Below, in pieces: positions 1 to 7,065 of a stretch of 33,985 bases of DNA. Source of the stretch: an uncultured Hungatella sp. (GTDB taxonomy: Bacteria > Bacillota > Clostridia > Lachnospirales > Lachnospiraceae). Position 1 is the stretch's first letter; each line of letters opens with the position of its first letter. The DNA lies in contig CAJUPP010000040.1 of assembly GCA_910588325.1 (NCBI GenBank), positions 1-33,985 on the forward strand, read 5' to 3'. A program made the translations under genes and the position numbers. The notes beneath the pieces were generated by a model. The model worked only from the letters and a program-made list of their open reading frames with translations, searched no databases and had not been told where the DNA came from.

Positions 1-181
1 GAGAATGATATTGTTTCTCCAGGGTACTTGAAGACCGTCGGTACTTAGGCGCTGTCCTTTAGCGCCTTACGTACCGCTACGCTCTTCACGTAGCGAGAGC
101 GTGCCCAGGAGAAACAATATCATTCTCTCGTCGGGCGGACCTTCCACGATTTCTCAAACAGCAAAACTTTAACTAAATGAC
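1..181. repeat. Structured palindromic repeat (MITE-like), copy 1, left end outside the window
   Basis: Perfect 20-bp inverted arms lie at 1-20 and 108-127. Between them are smaller hairpins: GGTAC 40-44 with GTACC 71-75, GGCGCT 48-53 with AGCGCC 61-66, and ACGCTCT 79-85 with AGAGCGT 96-102. The right flank ends in TTAACTAAATGAC at 169-181, which is the terminal inverted repeat of the complete copy at 25315-25541. Over 1-127 this copy differs from that one at five positions only (56, 57, 60, 70, 77), all outside the 20-bp arms. No open reading frame fits inside. The left terminal repeat would lie upstream of base 1. Positions 182-250 hold nothing I can assign. Confidence 0.9.
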
Positions 182-250
182 ATTCATATCTGAGCTGCTA
201 CGATTATAGCACGGCCTGATAGAAACAACAAGGCTCTTGACAAGAACTGA

Positions 251-290
251 AGGGGCTGTGAAAAAACAAACATCTGTTTTCACAGCCCCT
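251..290 (-). terminator. Stem-loop terminator downstream of degV
   Basis: A 14-bp perfect inverted repeat (251-264 with 277-290) encloses a 12-nt loop just beyond the degV stop codon. Read on the minus strand, the stem carries a run of T in its descending arm and is followed by a T-rich but not pure tract (TTCAGTTCTTG). It would stop degV transcription before the palindromic repeat. Efficiency is uncertain because the terminal U-tract is weak. Confidence 0.65.
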
Positions 291-306
291 TCGCATCTTC
301 TATTTT

Positions 307-1146
307 TTACAGTGCCAGCACAATCCCTCCGTCAGAAGCATATACGGTGGCAACCCCTGCTGTCTTTGTAATCACCACTTTTTTAAACGGCACCAGCTTT
401 AAAAGTTCCTCCTTCATCAGCTGTGCCCTCTCTGGGTTGTTGCAGTGGGCAACTACCGGAATCCGGTTCTCCGGATCCGGAACGGACTTTACCGCTATGG
501 AACACATGCGGCTTAACGCTTTGTTAATTCCCCTTGCCTGGTCCAGCTTAATGATGGTTCCCTGCTCTGCTCCCATTACTGGCTTAATGTTCAGCGTAGT
601 AGCAAAAAATGCCTGGAGGCCTGTAAGGCGGCCATTCTTTCGCAGGGCATCCAATGTCTCCAGTACAAAGAAGGTCTGCATCCTGTTGGTCTTAAAGTCT
701 TCCACCTGTTTTACCACTTCTTCAAAGGGTACTCCTGCCTTGCACAATTCTTCGATAAAAAGGGCCTGACGCAGTTCTCCCGCAGATGCGGACCAGGAAT
801 CTATAATTGCAATATTTTTCCGTCCATATTCTTCCTCGTACATCTGCTTGCCTATGAGCGCACTGTTGTAGGTACCGCTTAACTTACTTGACAGCGTAAT
901 GACATAGATGTCATCCGCATCACAGCCATAGGCCTGCTTAAACGTCTCCGGAGAAGGACAGGCAGTCTTTGGACAATTTGGGCTGTTCTTCACCAACTCC
1001 AAAAAACGCTTCTGGTCAAATGTCTCATCATCTATTACCTGAACATCATCCACCTGGAGAGTTAAGGGTATCATCTGGAAATGGGAATCATTCTTCATCT
1101 TATCTGTCAAATCCAGACAGCTGTCACCGATAATCTTATAGCTCAT
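307..1146 (-). CDS. degV: DegV family fatty-acid-binding protein
   Basis: A 279-residue protein matching the full DegV family, which are cytoplasmic two-lobed proteins that bind a fatty acid and in several Firmicutes hand it to the fatty-acid kinase FakA. Visible family marks are the N-terminal IIGDSCLDL strand (5-13), the TACPSPETF loop (61-69) and SSKLSGTYNSA (86-96), both of which line the ligand pocket in known structures. The ATG is preceded by GGAGG at good spacing. It is a single gene with a consensus promoter (1257-1285), an approximately 100-nt leader and its own terminator (251-290). No fakA is nearby, so the kinase partner would be encoded elsewhere. Family assignment is firm; the bound lipid is unknown. 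Confidence 0.93.
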   Translation of the reverse strand: MSYKIIGDSCLDLTDKMKNDSHFQMIPLTLQVDDVQVIDDETFDQKRFLELVKNSPNCPKTACPSPETFKQAYGCDADDIYVITLSSKLSGTYNSALIGKQMYEEEYGRKNIAIIDSWSASAGELRQALFIEELCKAGVPFEEVVKQVEDFKTNRMQTFFVLETLDALRKNGRLTGLQAFFATTLNIKPVMGAEQGTIIKLDQARGINKALSRMCSIAVKSVPDPENRIPVVAHCNNPERAQLMKEELLKLVPFKKVVITKTAGVATVYASDGGIVLAL

Positions 1147-1256
1147 GACTTTCCTCCATACTTCTTCCTGCGTCCTGCAAAAACTAAATATCTGCCTTCA
1201 ATTAACTTTTGCGGACACATTTTCATCATCATACATAGTTTTCTTTACTACATCTG

Positions 1257-1285
1257 ATTATAAGAAATACCGTACAGAATGTCAA
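1257..1285 (-). promoter_or_regulatory. Consensus sigma-A promoter for degV
   Basis: On the minus strand TTGACA (1285-1280) is followed after exactly 17 bp by TATAAT (1262-1257), a perfect match at both hexamers. The predicted transcription start near 1250 leaves a leader of about 100 nt before the degV ATG at 1146. I see no convincing riboswitch fold in that leader. Confidence 0.85.
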
Positions 1286-1335
1286 TGATTTCTATATTTT
1301 ATTTTCATATCTGTCTTTAACATTCGATGCTGTAA

Positions 1336-1722
1336 CTAAAATTCCACCGGCTTGTATTCCGCCATCTCAGGAAGAAAGGTATTATCATAAAATTCCAGAA
1401 AGATACGACAGCATTCTTCTTCTGAACACATCTTATAATGCAATCTGGTTCCTTCCTCCTCAATTCCAAGTTCAACTTCGATTTCTCCGTCATGAGTACA
1501 CGCCTGGACATAGCGGATTTTATACTGCGGTTCTGGTGCCGTCAGAATTACAAATTGGTCTGGTGTGACAAACATATCCGCCAGATAGTCCTCGATATCC
1601 ACATCCCTGAAATCCGTAACCTTTCTGTCCTGATTTTCCAGCGTAAATCCCTGCTGGCTTTTTACGTTTTGAAAGACAACTTCTTTCTTCTCTTCTTTCT
1701 TTTTTAAAAACGGCAGTTTCAT
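1336..1722 (-). CDS. Hypothetical protein, 128 aa, lysine-rich N-terminus
   Basis: I do not recognise this family. The start is chosen at 1722 because GGGAGG lies 7 nt upstream; an in-frame ATG two codons earlier is too close to that ribosome site, and the longer frame back to 1758 has no site. The 128-residue product opens with a basic patch (KLPFLKKKEEKKE) and continues as an acidic soluble domain with alternating strands and three cysteines, including a CC pair near residue 102. There is no signal peptide or membrane segment. It lies 57 bp downstream of the second ABC exporter gene on the same strand with no terminator between, so co-transcription is likely. A role with the exporter is only suggested by position. 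Confidence 0.6.
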   Translation of the reverse strand: MKLPFLKKKEEKKEVVFQNVKSQQGFTLENQDRKVTDFRDVDIEDYLADMFVTPDQFVILTAPEPQYKIRYVQACTHDGEIEVELGIEEEGTRLHYKMCSEEECCRIFLEFYDNTFLPEMAEYKPVEF

Positions 1723-1779
1723 GGCCATACCTCCCGGAATATACCAAAATTTCATCAACTGCTTTTATTATAAGATATT

Positions 1780-3660
1780 TCACCCCTTCTGACAATAATA
1801 TTTCGCCTGTGCGCTCCAGAGCCTGTAATACATCCCTTCCGTGTCTGCCACCAGCTCCTCATGACTCCCCTGCTGCACTACCGTCCCCTCATGAAATACC
1901 GCAATTTTATGACAGAATTTACAGGAGGACAGCCGGTGGCTGATATACACGGCAGTCCTGTCCCCGGCAATCTCATGAAACCGCTGAAACACTTCCGCCT
2001 CAGCCACAGGATCCAGCGCCGCTGTCGGTTCATCCAGAATCATAAAGGGCGCATCTTTGTAAAGCGCTCTGGCAATGGCAATCTTCTGGGCTTCGCCTCC
2101 TGATATCTCCACTCCCGGTTCCTCCAAATCTCTGTAAAGACAGGTCTGAAGCCCCTCCTTCATAACCTGCTTCCAATTATGAAATCCTGCTTTCTTTAGA
2201 CACTCCTCTGCCTGACTGAGCGAAACCTGACGGGAACCGGCAAGATTCTCCCCCAGGGGAAGAGAAAATAACTGAAAATCCTGGAAGACAACAGAAAAAA
2301 GGTTCCTGTAATCATCATACCTGTATTTGCGGATGTCAATGCCATTGAGCAGAATCTCACCTTCCACAGGGTCATACAATCTGCACAGCAGCTTAATAAA
2401 CGTAGTCTTTCCGGAACCGTTCATGCCAACCACAGCCAGTTTGCTTCCAACTAAAAACTTCATATTAATATGGCGAAGGACATACTGCTCTGTCCCCGGA
2501 TACCGAAAGGAAACATCCCGAAACTCAATCTCATATTGACGGTCCGTTCTTTTTTCCGTAGTCAGGCTTCCCTGATACATGGTGTTGGAAATATCCAGAA
2601 ACTCATAAACCTCTTCCAGAAAATTTCCGTTCTCCATCATCCGCCCTAACACATTCATCAAATCCGAAATTCCGGTAAATAAACTGGAGGAGGCGCCGAT
2701 ATACTGAGTTACGCTGCCCGGTCCGTAGGCCCCGGCCCACGCCTTCACACACACGAAAAAATATACCGCTGCCGTCAGCACCGCAGAAATACTCTGGGAA
2801 AAAGCCATCCATGCCCCCATAGGTCCTTTGGCATACTGAACAATTTTGGAAGAAAGGAGAAAAGGATACTCCCGCTCCATATAGACATTGCCAACCGTTT
2901 CCTGCTGATTATAGATCCGCAAGTCTACCGCCCGTTTCATATCCTTATTTAAAAATACATAGAAATCTGCCAGTCGGTTTCCAAACCTGGTTTCAGCGGC
3001 ATAGCGGATCCAATACCTCTGTCCTCTGCTGGCGCTGACAGAAGAAACCGCAGAAATGATCAGCATCAGCCCCAGCAAAATCCCCATGCACAACGGATGG
3101 TTCAGCCATACAAGCTCCTCTCTGTTTCCCGGAACCCTGGCAAGAAACATGGAAACCGTCAGAGAAATTCCCCCTATCATCCGAAATACGGCAGTCATAA
3201 GCTCTTCAAAAAGCACAATGGTTTTATGAAGCCCCAGACCGGACCATTTATCGTTCTGGATAACCTGAGAATATAAATCATAGGTGACCTGACTGTCCAT
3301 GTGCGCATAATCGAAAGAAAACATTTTATCCATAAAAATCCGGTTATACTGACAGGAGGCAGAATCCGCCTGATAATTTTTAAAGTGTTTCAAAATGCCG
3401 CCAACCAGGGTCAATCCTCCTGTAACCAGCAGCTGTTCCAGTACCAGGACAGCCAGGGTCTGAGGACTTTTATTTCCGGCCAGTTCATTGATAATCCGGG
3501 CGGTCATCCAAAGAGATACATAGGGAATGATTGCTGTAACCATGGAGGAACCAGTTATAGACACAAATAATCCCGGACAGAACTTTTGCCATATCCCCCA
3601 GGCCCGGTTGTTAAGCCTGACTGCCTGAAAAAAGGACCGTTTCCGTTTTCTCTCGCCCAT
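1780..3660 (-). CDS. ABC exporter half-transporter, permease fused to ATPase (second subunit)
   Basis: A 626-residue type-IV (exporter fold) ABC half-transporter. The membrane domain spans roughly residues 25-345, with clear hydrophobic segments near 30-50, 75-90, 190-210 and 285-310. The nucleotide-binding domain follows: Walker A GMNGSGKT (412-419), Q-loop Gln460, a modified signature ISGGE (519-523), Walker B FMILDEP with Glu544, and H-loop His575. The start at 3660 has AAAGGAG 7 nt upstream and lies 50 bp inside the 3' end of the preceding ABC gene, so the pair is translationally linked and probably forms a heterodimer. Both ATP sites keep the catalytic glutamate. The substrate cannot be read from the sequence; peptide, lipid or drug export are all possible. 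Confidence 0.9.
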   Translation of the reverse strand: MGERKRKRSFFQAVRLNNRAWGIWQKFCPGLFVSITGSSMVTAIIPYVSLWMTARIINELAGNKSPQTLAVLVLEQLLVTGGLTLVGGILKHFKNYQADSASCQYNRIFMDKMFSFDYAHMDSQVTYDLYSQVIQNDKWSGLGLHKTIVLFEELMTAVFRMIGGISLTVSMFLARVPGNREELVWLNHPLCMGILLGLMLIISAVSSVSASRGQRYWIRYAAETRFGNRLADFYVFLNKDMKRAVDLRIYNQQETVGNVYMEREYPFLLSSKIVQYAKGPMGAWMAFSQSISAVLTAAVYFFVCVKAWAGAYGPGSVTQYIGASSSLFTGISDLMNVLGRMMENGNFLEEVYEFLDISNTMYQGSLTTEKRTDRQYEIEFRDVSFRYPGTEQYVLRHINMKFLVGSKLAVVGMNGSGKTTFIKLLCRLYDPVEGEILLNGIDIRKYRYDDYRNLFSVVFQDFQLFSLPLGENLAGSRQVSLSQAEECLKKAGFHNWKQVMKEGLQTCLYRDLEEPGVEISGGEAQKIAIARALYKDAPFMILDEPTAALDPVAEAEVFQRFHEIAGDRTAVYISHRLSSCKFCHKIAVFHEGTVVQQGSHEELVADTEGMYYRLWSAQAKYYCQKG

Positions 3661-5470
3661 CTTGTGCTCCTTTCTGATAATACTGACTTTGTATCTCAAA
3701 TAATTCTGCATAACGTCCTTTTTTGTCCAGAAGCTGCCTGTGGGTTCCCTCCTCCGCAACCGCTCCATTTTCCAGGAACAGAATGCGGTCACAAAACTGA
3801 GTAGATGCCAGACGGTGGGAGATAAACACAGATGTCCGTCCTTCTGTCATCTGACTGTATTTCAGATAAATGTCATTTTCCGCAATAGGGTCCAAAGCAG
3901 CCGTAGGTTCATCCAGAATCACCAGAGGCGAATCTTTGTACAAGGCTCTTGCCAGCATCAGCCTCTGCGTCTGTCCGCCGGACAGTTCCACCCCGTCCTC
4001 ATATACCCTGCGTCCGATTTTCGTATCCAGTCCATGGGGAAGGGACTCTGTTTTTTCCGCCAGGCCTGCCAGGGATATGCATTTCTTAACACGTTCAAGG
4101 TCAATATCATCAACGCTCTGAGCAACATTTTCGGCCACACTGGCCTCTAAGACCGAAAAATCCTGAAAGACGGCAGAGAAAAGCTGGTAGTAATCACGCC
4201 GGTTATACTGGCGGATGTCCTCTCCGTTTAGTAAAACGGCGCCTTCCCCAGGGTCTAAAAATCCGCAGAGCAGTTTCACCAAAGTGGTCTTTCCCGCACC
4301 GTTTAGCCCTACGACAGCCAGCTTCTCTCCCGGAGAAACCACCAGGTTCATATGGGAAATTGTATTTTTTGAAGAGCCGGGATAGGCAAAGGACACATTG
4401 TCCAGCCGCAGTTCATAGGGCTTGTCCATCTCCTTTGGTAGAGGTTTCCCGTTTTCAAACCGAAAAATTTCCGGCCACTCCAAAAATTCACGAATTACGG
4501 ATAGCTCCAGGCTCTGCCTGTGAAGCAGAGAGAAGTTATCCAGAATCCCTGTAACCCAGCGGGTAAAACTATTGGCCGCCGTAAAATACAAAAGAAAGCC
4601 GGATACGGACAACCCTCTTGTAAATGTAAGCGGCAGAAGGTAAAAAAATGTCACGCCGCTGCGGATAAGGGTCATCACAAAATCTGTGATGTTTATCCTG
4701 ATATACGTTTTTTCCCTCCTGAAAAGAAAGGATTGATACTGTTTGAATGCATCATTCCACACCTGTTCCAGCCAAGGACGCAGACCAAAGATCCGGATTT
4801 CCTTGGCACATGGGCGGCTGGCAGACATACGGCGGATATAGTCCATTTTCTTATGGCAGCATGCTTCCTCCTCCCGATGATGCCATCCCCATCGGTTCAC
4901 AGACTTGCTGACAAAATACCCTGCCATTGAAACGATTCCTATAAAACACATAAGCCAGGGATTCAGTTCTGCCAGAATCATCGACCAGGCCAGAAAACTG
5001 AACCCATTTGTCAAAAGCTCCGTCAAAGTGGTCCAGAATCCTTCTGCCGGGGAAGTATTGTTCTCACAGGCCTGGTAGGATTTTGCCTGAAAATTCAGAA
5101 AATCTGCGTTCAATGTATTGGGATAAGAGGTTTTCGCCGTCTTATCTCCTATCTGACGGATCAGCGCCTGACGAACCGCGATACGGCCAAACAATGTATT
5201 CTGGCGAAGATAGGCCTCCAATCCCGCCAAAAGAAAGAGGCTCCCGCCAAAAACTGCAATCACAATCATAAGTTCCTTAAGACAAGAGGCTGTCTCCACC
5301 TTTTTTAAAACTGCCGGGGCAGCGAAAAGTTCTACGGCGGCTTTGGCGGATGTTGTAAGCGCCAACAGCAATCCGGAAAAAATTACGGATTTGCATACCC
5401 GCCAGGCAGTAAAAAGCATAAAGCCGGTATTCTGATGTAGGTGGTACTTGGGTCTTCCTGTTTCTGTCAT
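3611..5470 (-). CDS. ABC exporter half-transporter, permease fused to ATPase (first subunit)
   Basis: A 619-residue half-transporter. The membrane domain covers about residues 18-330 with hydrophobic segments near 28-45, 68-85, 158-190 and 270-300. The ATPase domain shows Walker A GLNGAGKT (388-395), Q-loop Gln436, canonical LSGGQ (496-500), Walker B LVILDEP with Glu521, and H-loop His552. The ATG is preceded by GGGGAGG at 8-nt spacing. Its end overlaps the next ABC gene by 50 bp, an unusually long overlap that supports coupled production of a heterodimer. A terminator-like hairpin (5539-5558) separates it from the kinase gene upstream, and I see no strong promoter in the short gap. Substrate unknown. 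Confidence 0.9.
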   Translation of the reverse strand: MTETGRPKYHLHQNTGFMLFTAWRVCKSVIFSGLLLALTTSAKAAVELFAAPAVLKKVETASCLKELMIVIAVFGGSLFLLAGLEAYLRQNTLFGRIAVRQALIRQIGDKTAKTSYPNTLNADFLNFQAKSYQACENNTSPAEGFWTTLTELLTNGFSFLAWSMILAELNPWLMCFIGIVSMAGYFVSKSVNRWGWHHREEEACCHKKMDYIRRMSASRPCAKEIRIFGLRPWLEQVWNDAFKQYQSFLFRREKTYIRINITDFVMTLIRSGVTFFYLLPLTFTRGLSVSGFLLYFTAANSFTRWVTGILDNFSLLHRQSLELSVIREFLEWPEIFRFENGKPLPKEMDKPYELRLDNVSFAYPGSSKNTISHMNLVVSPGEKLAVVGLNGAGKTTLVKLLCGFLDPGEGAVLLNGEDIRQYNRRDYYQLFSAVFQDFSVLEASVAENVAQSVDDIDLERVKKCISLAGLAEKTESLPHGLDTKIGRRVYEDGVELSGGQTQRLMLARALYKDSPLVILDEPTAALDPIAENDIYLKYSQMTEGRTSVFISHRLASTQFCDRILFLENGAVAEEGTHRQLLDKKGRYAELFEIQSQYYQKGAQDGREKTETVLFSGSQA

Positions 5471-5538
5471 ATCCGCTGCCTCCCCAAAACTGTTTTTCTA
5501 TTGATTCCTTCAGCAATAAAAGTTTACCACAAAAATAT

Positions 5539-5558
5539 CCCCCGGAATCATCCGGGGG
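5539..5558 (-). terminator. Intrinsic terminator or attenuator between the kinase and ABC genes
   Basis: CCCCCGGA (5539-5546) and TCCGGGGG (5551-5558) form a GC-rich 8-bp stem with a 4-nt loop. On the minus strand it is followed by ATATTTTTG. It lies between the end of the GHKL kinase gene (5597) and the first ABC gene (start 5470), so it either ends the regulator transcript or attenuates read-through into the exporter. Confidence 0.75.
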
Positions 5559-5596
5559 ACGAATGGTTTCAAGCAGGGGACCAACCTGGAACCAAC

Positions 5597-6259
5597 CTAA
5601 AGCTGCGGTATCAAAATCTCTGTGGTAAAGGCTCCGTCTTCACTGTTGCGGCTTAAATACCCATCCAGACGCTCAATAATCTCATCTATGCGCATAAGCC
5701 CCAGACCGCGGCCCGCTCCCTTCGTCGTCTGAAAAAGCCTTCCTCTTTTCGTCATCTTCTTACCGGCAGTGAAATTGGTAAAGGAAATGTACAGCTGGGT
5801 ATTTTTCATGTCCATATAGATGCGAATCAGGCGCTGCCCCTCCGGCAGCTGAAGACTGGCTTCAATGGCATTGTCAAAGAGATTCCCTAAAATAATACAC
5901 AAATCCAACTCCGACATATTCAGCTTAACCGGAATGTCAGCGTCTGCATAAACCGGAACGTTTTTTGCTCTTGCAAGAGAAATCTTGCTGTTCAAGATGG
6001 CGTCCGCCATAGAATTCCCTGTTTTCACCGCCGTATCCACTGTGTTCAAGTCCGTGTCCAGCAAGTCAAGATATTTTTTTACAGCCTCCATATCACCGGA
6101 GGCAGCGTAAGCCTTCATAGCCTGAATATGGCTGCGGTAGTCATGCCGCCACCCTCGCATCTGGCGGTACATGGTCTCTACCTCCTGATAATGTGTTTCG
6201 ATTAGTTCCTTTTGATAAGCGGCAATCCGCCTGTCTATCTGCCTGGAAAAAAAGGACAT
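5597..6259 (-). CDS. Short GHKL sensor histidine kinase without membrane sensor
   Basis: A 220-residue HPK10-type (AgrC/ComD-like) kinase core. The phosphoacceptor region WRHDYRSH places the histidine at 39, and the ATP-binding domain shows the N-box GNLFDN (125-130) and the glycine-rich GRGLGL (183-188). Family members usually carry a five- to seven-helix N-terminal sensor of about 200 residues; here there is none. The ATG at 6259 has its own AGGGGGA site 7 nt upstream and follows the response-regulator stop by only 18 bp, so no upstream exon-like frame could supply a sensor. It may sense a cytoplasmic or partner-delivered signal, or be a domain-loss derivative. It pairs with the LytTR regulator just upstream. 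Confidence 0.88.
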   Translation of the reverse strand: MSFFSRQIDRRIAAYQKELIETHYQEVETMYRQMRGWRHDYRSHIQAMKAYAASGDMEAVKKYLDLLDTDLNTVDTAVKTGNSMADAILNSKISLARAKNVPVYADADIPVKLNMSELDLCIILGNLFDNAIEASLQLPEGQRLIRIYMDMKNTQLYISFTNFTAGKKMTKRGRLFQTTKGAGRGLGLMRIDEIIERLDGYLSRNSEDGAFTTEILIPQL

Positions 6260-6277
6260 GAGATGTTCCCCCTGAAA

Positions 6278-6976
6278 TCAGCAGCTGCGAATAATTTCTC
6301 TGTTTACAGTTTCATACGCTCCCCTGGGAAGAGGAAGGACGGTCTGGTCCGAAAGATAAACCTCGGTTCTCGTCACCCTCCGGACAAACGACAGATTCAG
6401 AATCAACGAACGCCCTGCCCTGCAGAATCCGGTATCCAGCTGATGTTCAAACTCCCGCAGGGAACGTTTCACTGTATAATCCTTCTTCCCGTGAATGGTG
6501 ACATAGTTCCGGCATACATCCAGATAGCGGATTTCCCGGAGAGGAACTCTGACCGTCTCCCCAGAAAGTTCCAGATTCAAAAATTTCTGATTCCGGTTCC
6601 ATCTCTCCATCCCCCTGTCCAGAACATCAAAGAATTTCTCCCGGTTCACCGGTTTAAGCAGGTAGTGAAGGGCAGACACATCATAGCCCTGGGTGATATA
6701 ATCGGAGTAACCGGTAATAAATATCAGCTGCAGAGCCTCATCCTCCCGGCGCACCCGTTTCGCCAAAGCCACCCCGTCCATGGCTCCCATTTCAATATCC
6801 AGCAAAAGAAAATCAAAGGCTTTGTCTTCCTCATAGCAGAACAAAAAAGCCTCGGCTGAGGGAAAGGTTTCTACGGAAACATAAATCTCCCTCTCATGAG
6901 CCCAGATGTTTAAAAGCTTCTCCACATAGGCAGCATCTATAGGATTGTCATCACATACGGCAATGCGGCAGGACAT
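6278..6976 (-). CDS. LytTR-family response regulator (AgrA/ComE-like)
   Basis: A 232-residue two-domain regulator. The receiver domain (about 1-125) has the acidic pair at Asp9-Asp10 and the phosphorylation site Asp60 in FDFLLLDIEM; the LytTR DNA-binding domain occupies roughly 135-232 and includes the conserved sequence RYLDVCRNYVTIHG. It would bind direct repeats upstream of target promoters once phosphorylated by the adjacent GHKL kinase. A GGAGAAAGGAAG-type ribosome site precedes the ATG. Only about 30 bp separate the htpG terminator from this start, with no convincing promoter, so it may rely on read-through from htpG or on a promoter inside that gene. The neighbouring ABC exporter is a plausible target by position. 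Confidence 0.9.
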   Translation of the reverse strand: MSCRIAVCDDNPIDAAYVEKLLNIWAHEREIYVSVETFPSAEAFLFCYEEDKAFDFLLLDIEMGAMDGVALAKRVRREDEALQLIFITGYSDYITQGYDVSALHYLLKPVNREKFFDVLDRGMERWNRNQKFLNLELSGETVRVPLREIRYLDVCRNYVTIHGKKDYTVKRSLREFEHQLDTGFCRAGRSLILNLSFVRRVTRTEVYLSDQTVLPLPRGAYETVNREIIRSC

Positions 6977-7006
6977 GGCCCTTTCTTCCTTTCTCCGATG
7001 TACTGG

Positions 7007-7048
7007 AAAAAGGAACCTTCTTCCTGGTATGCCGGAATGGTTCCTTTT
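7007..7048 (-). terminator. Intrinsic terminator of htpG
   Basis: AAAAGGAACC (7007-7016) and GGTTCCTTTT (7039-7048) form a 10-bp stem. On the minus strand the descending arm ends in TTTTT just after the htpG stop at 7066. The loop is about 22 nt, longer than usual. Confidence 0.7.
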
Positions 7049-7065
7049 CTGTTTCTATTTATTAC

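Noticed and set aside
1147..1256. Riboswitch in the degV leader
   Set aside because: The leader is about 100 nt but AT-rich, with no conserved aptamer-like helices or terminator that I can see.
1780..6976. Bacteriocin or quorum-sensing locus (LytTR regulator, GHKL kinase, ABC exporter)
   Set aside because: The gene set is suggestive, but I found no precursor peptide with a double-glycine leader, no C39 peptidase domain on either ABC protein and no AgrB-like protease.
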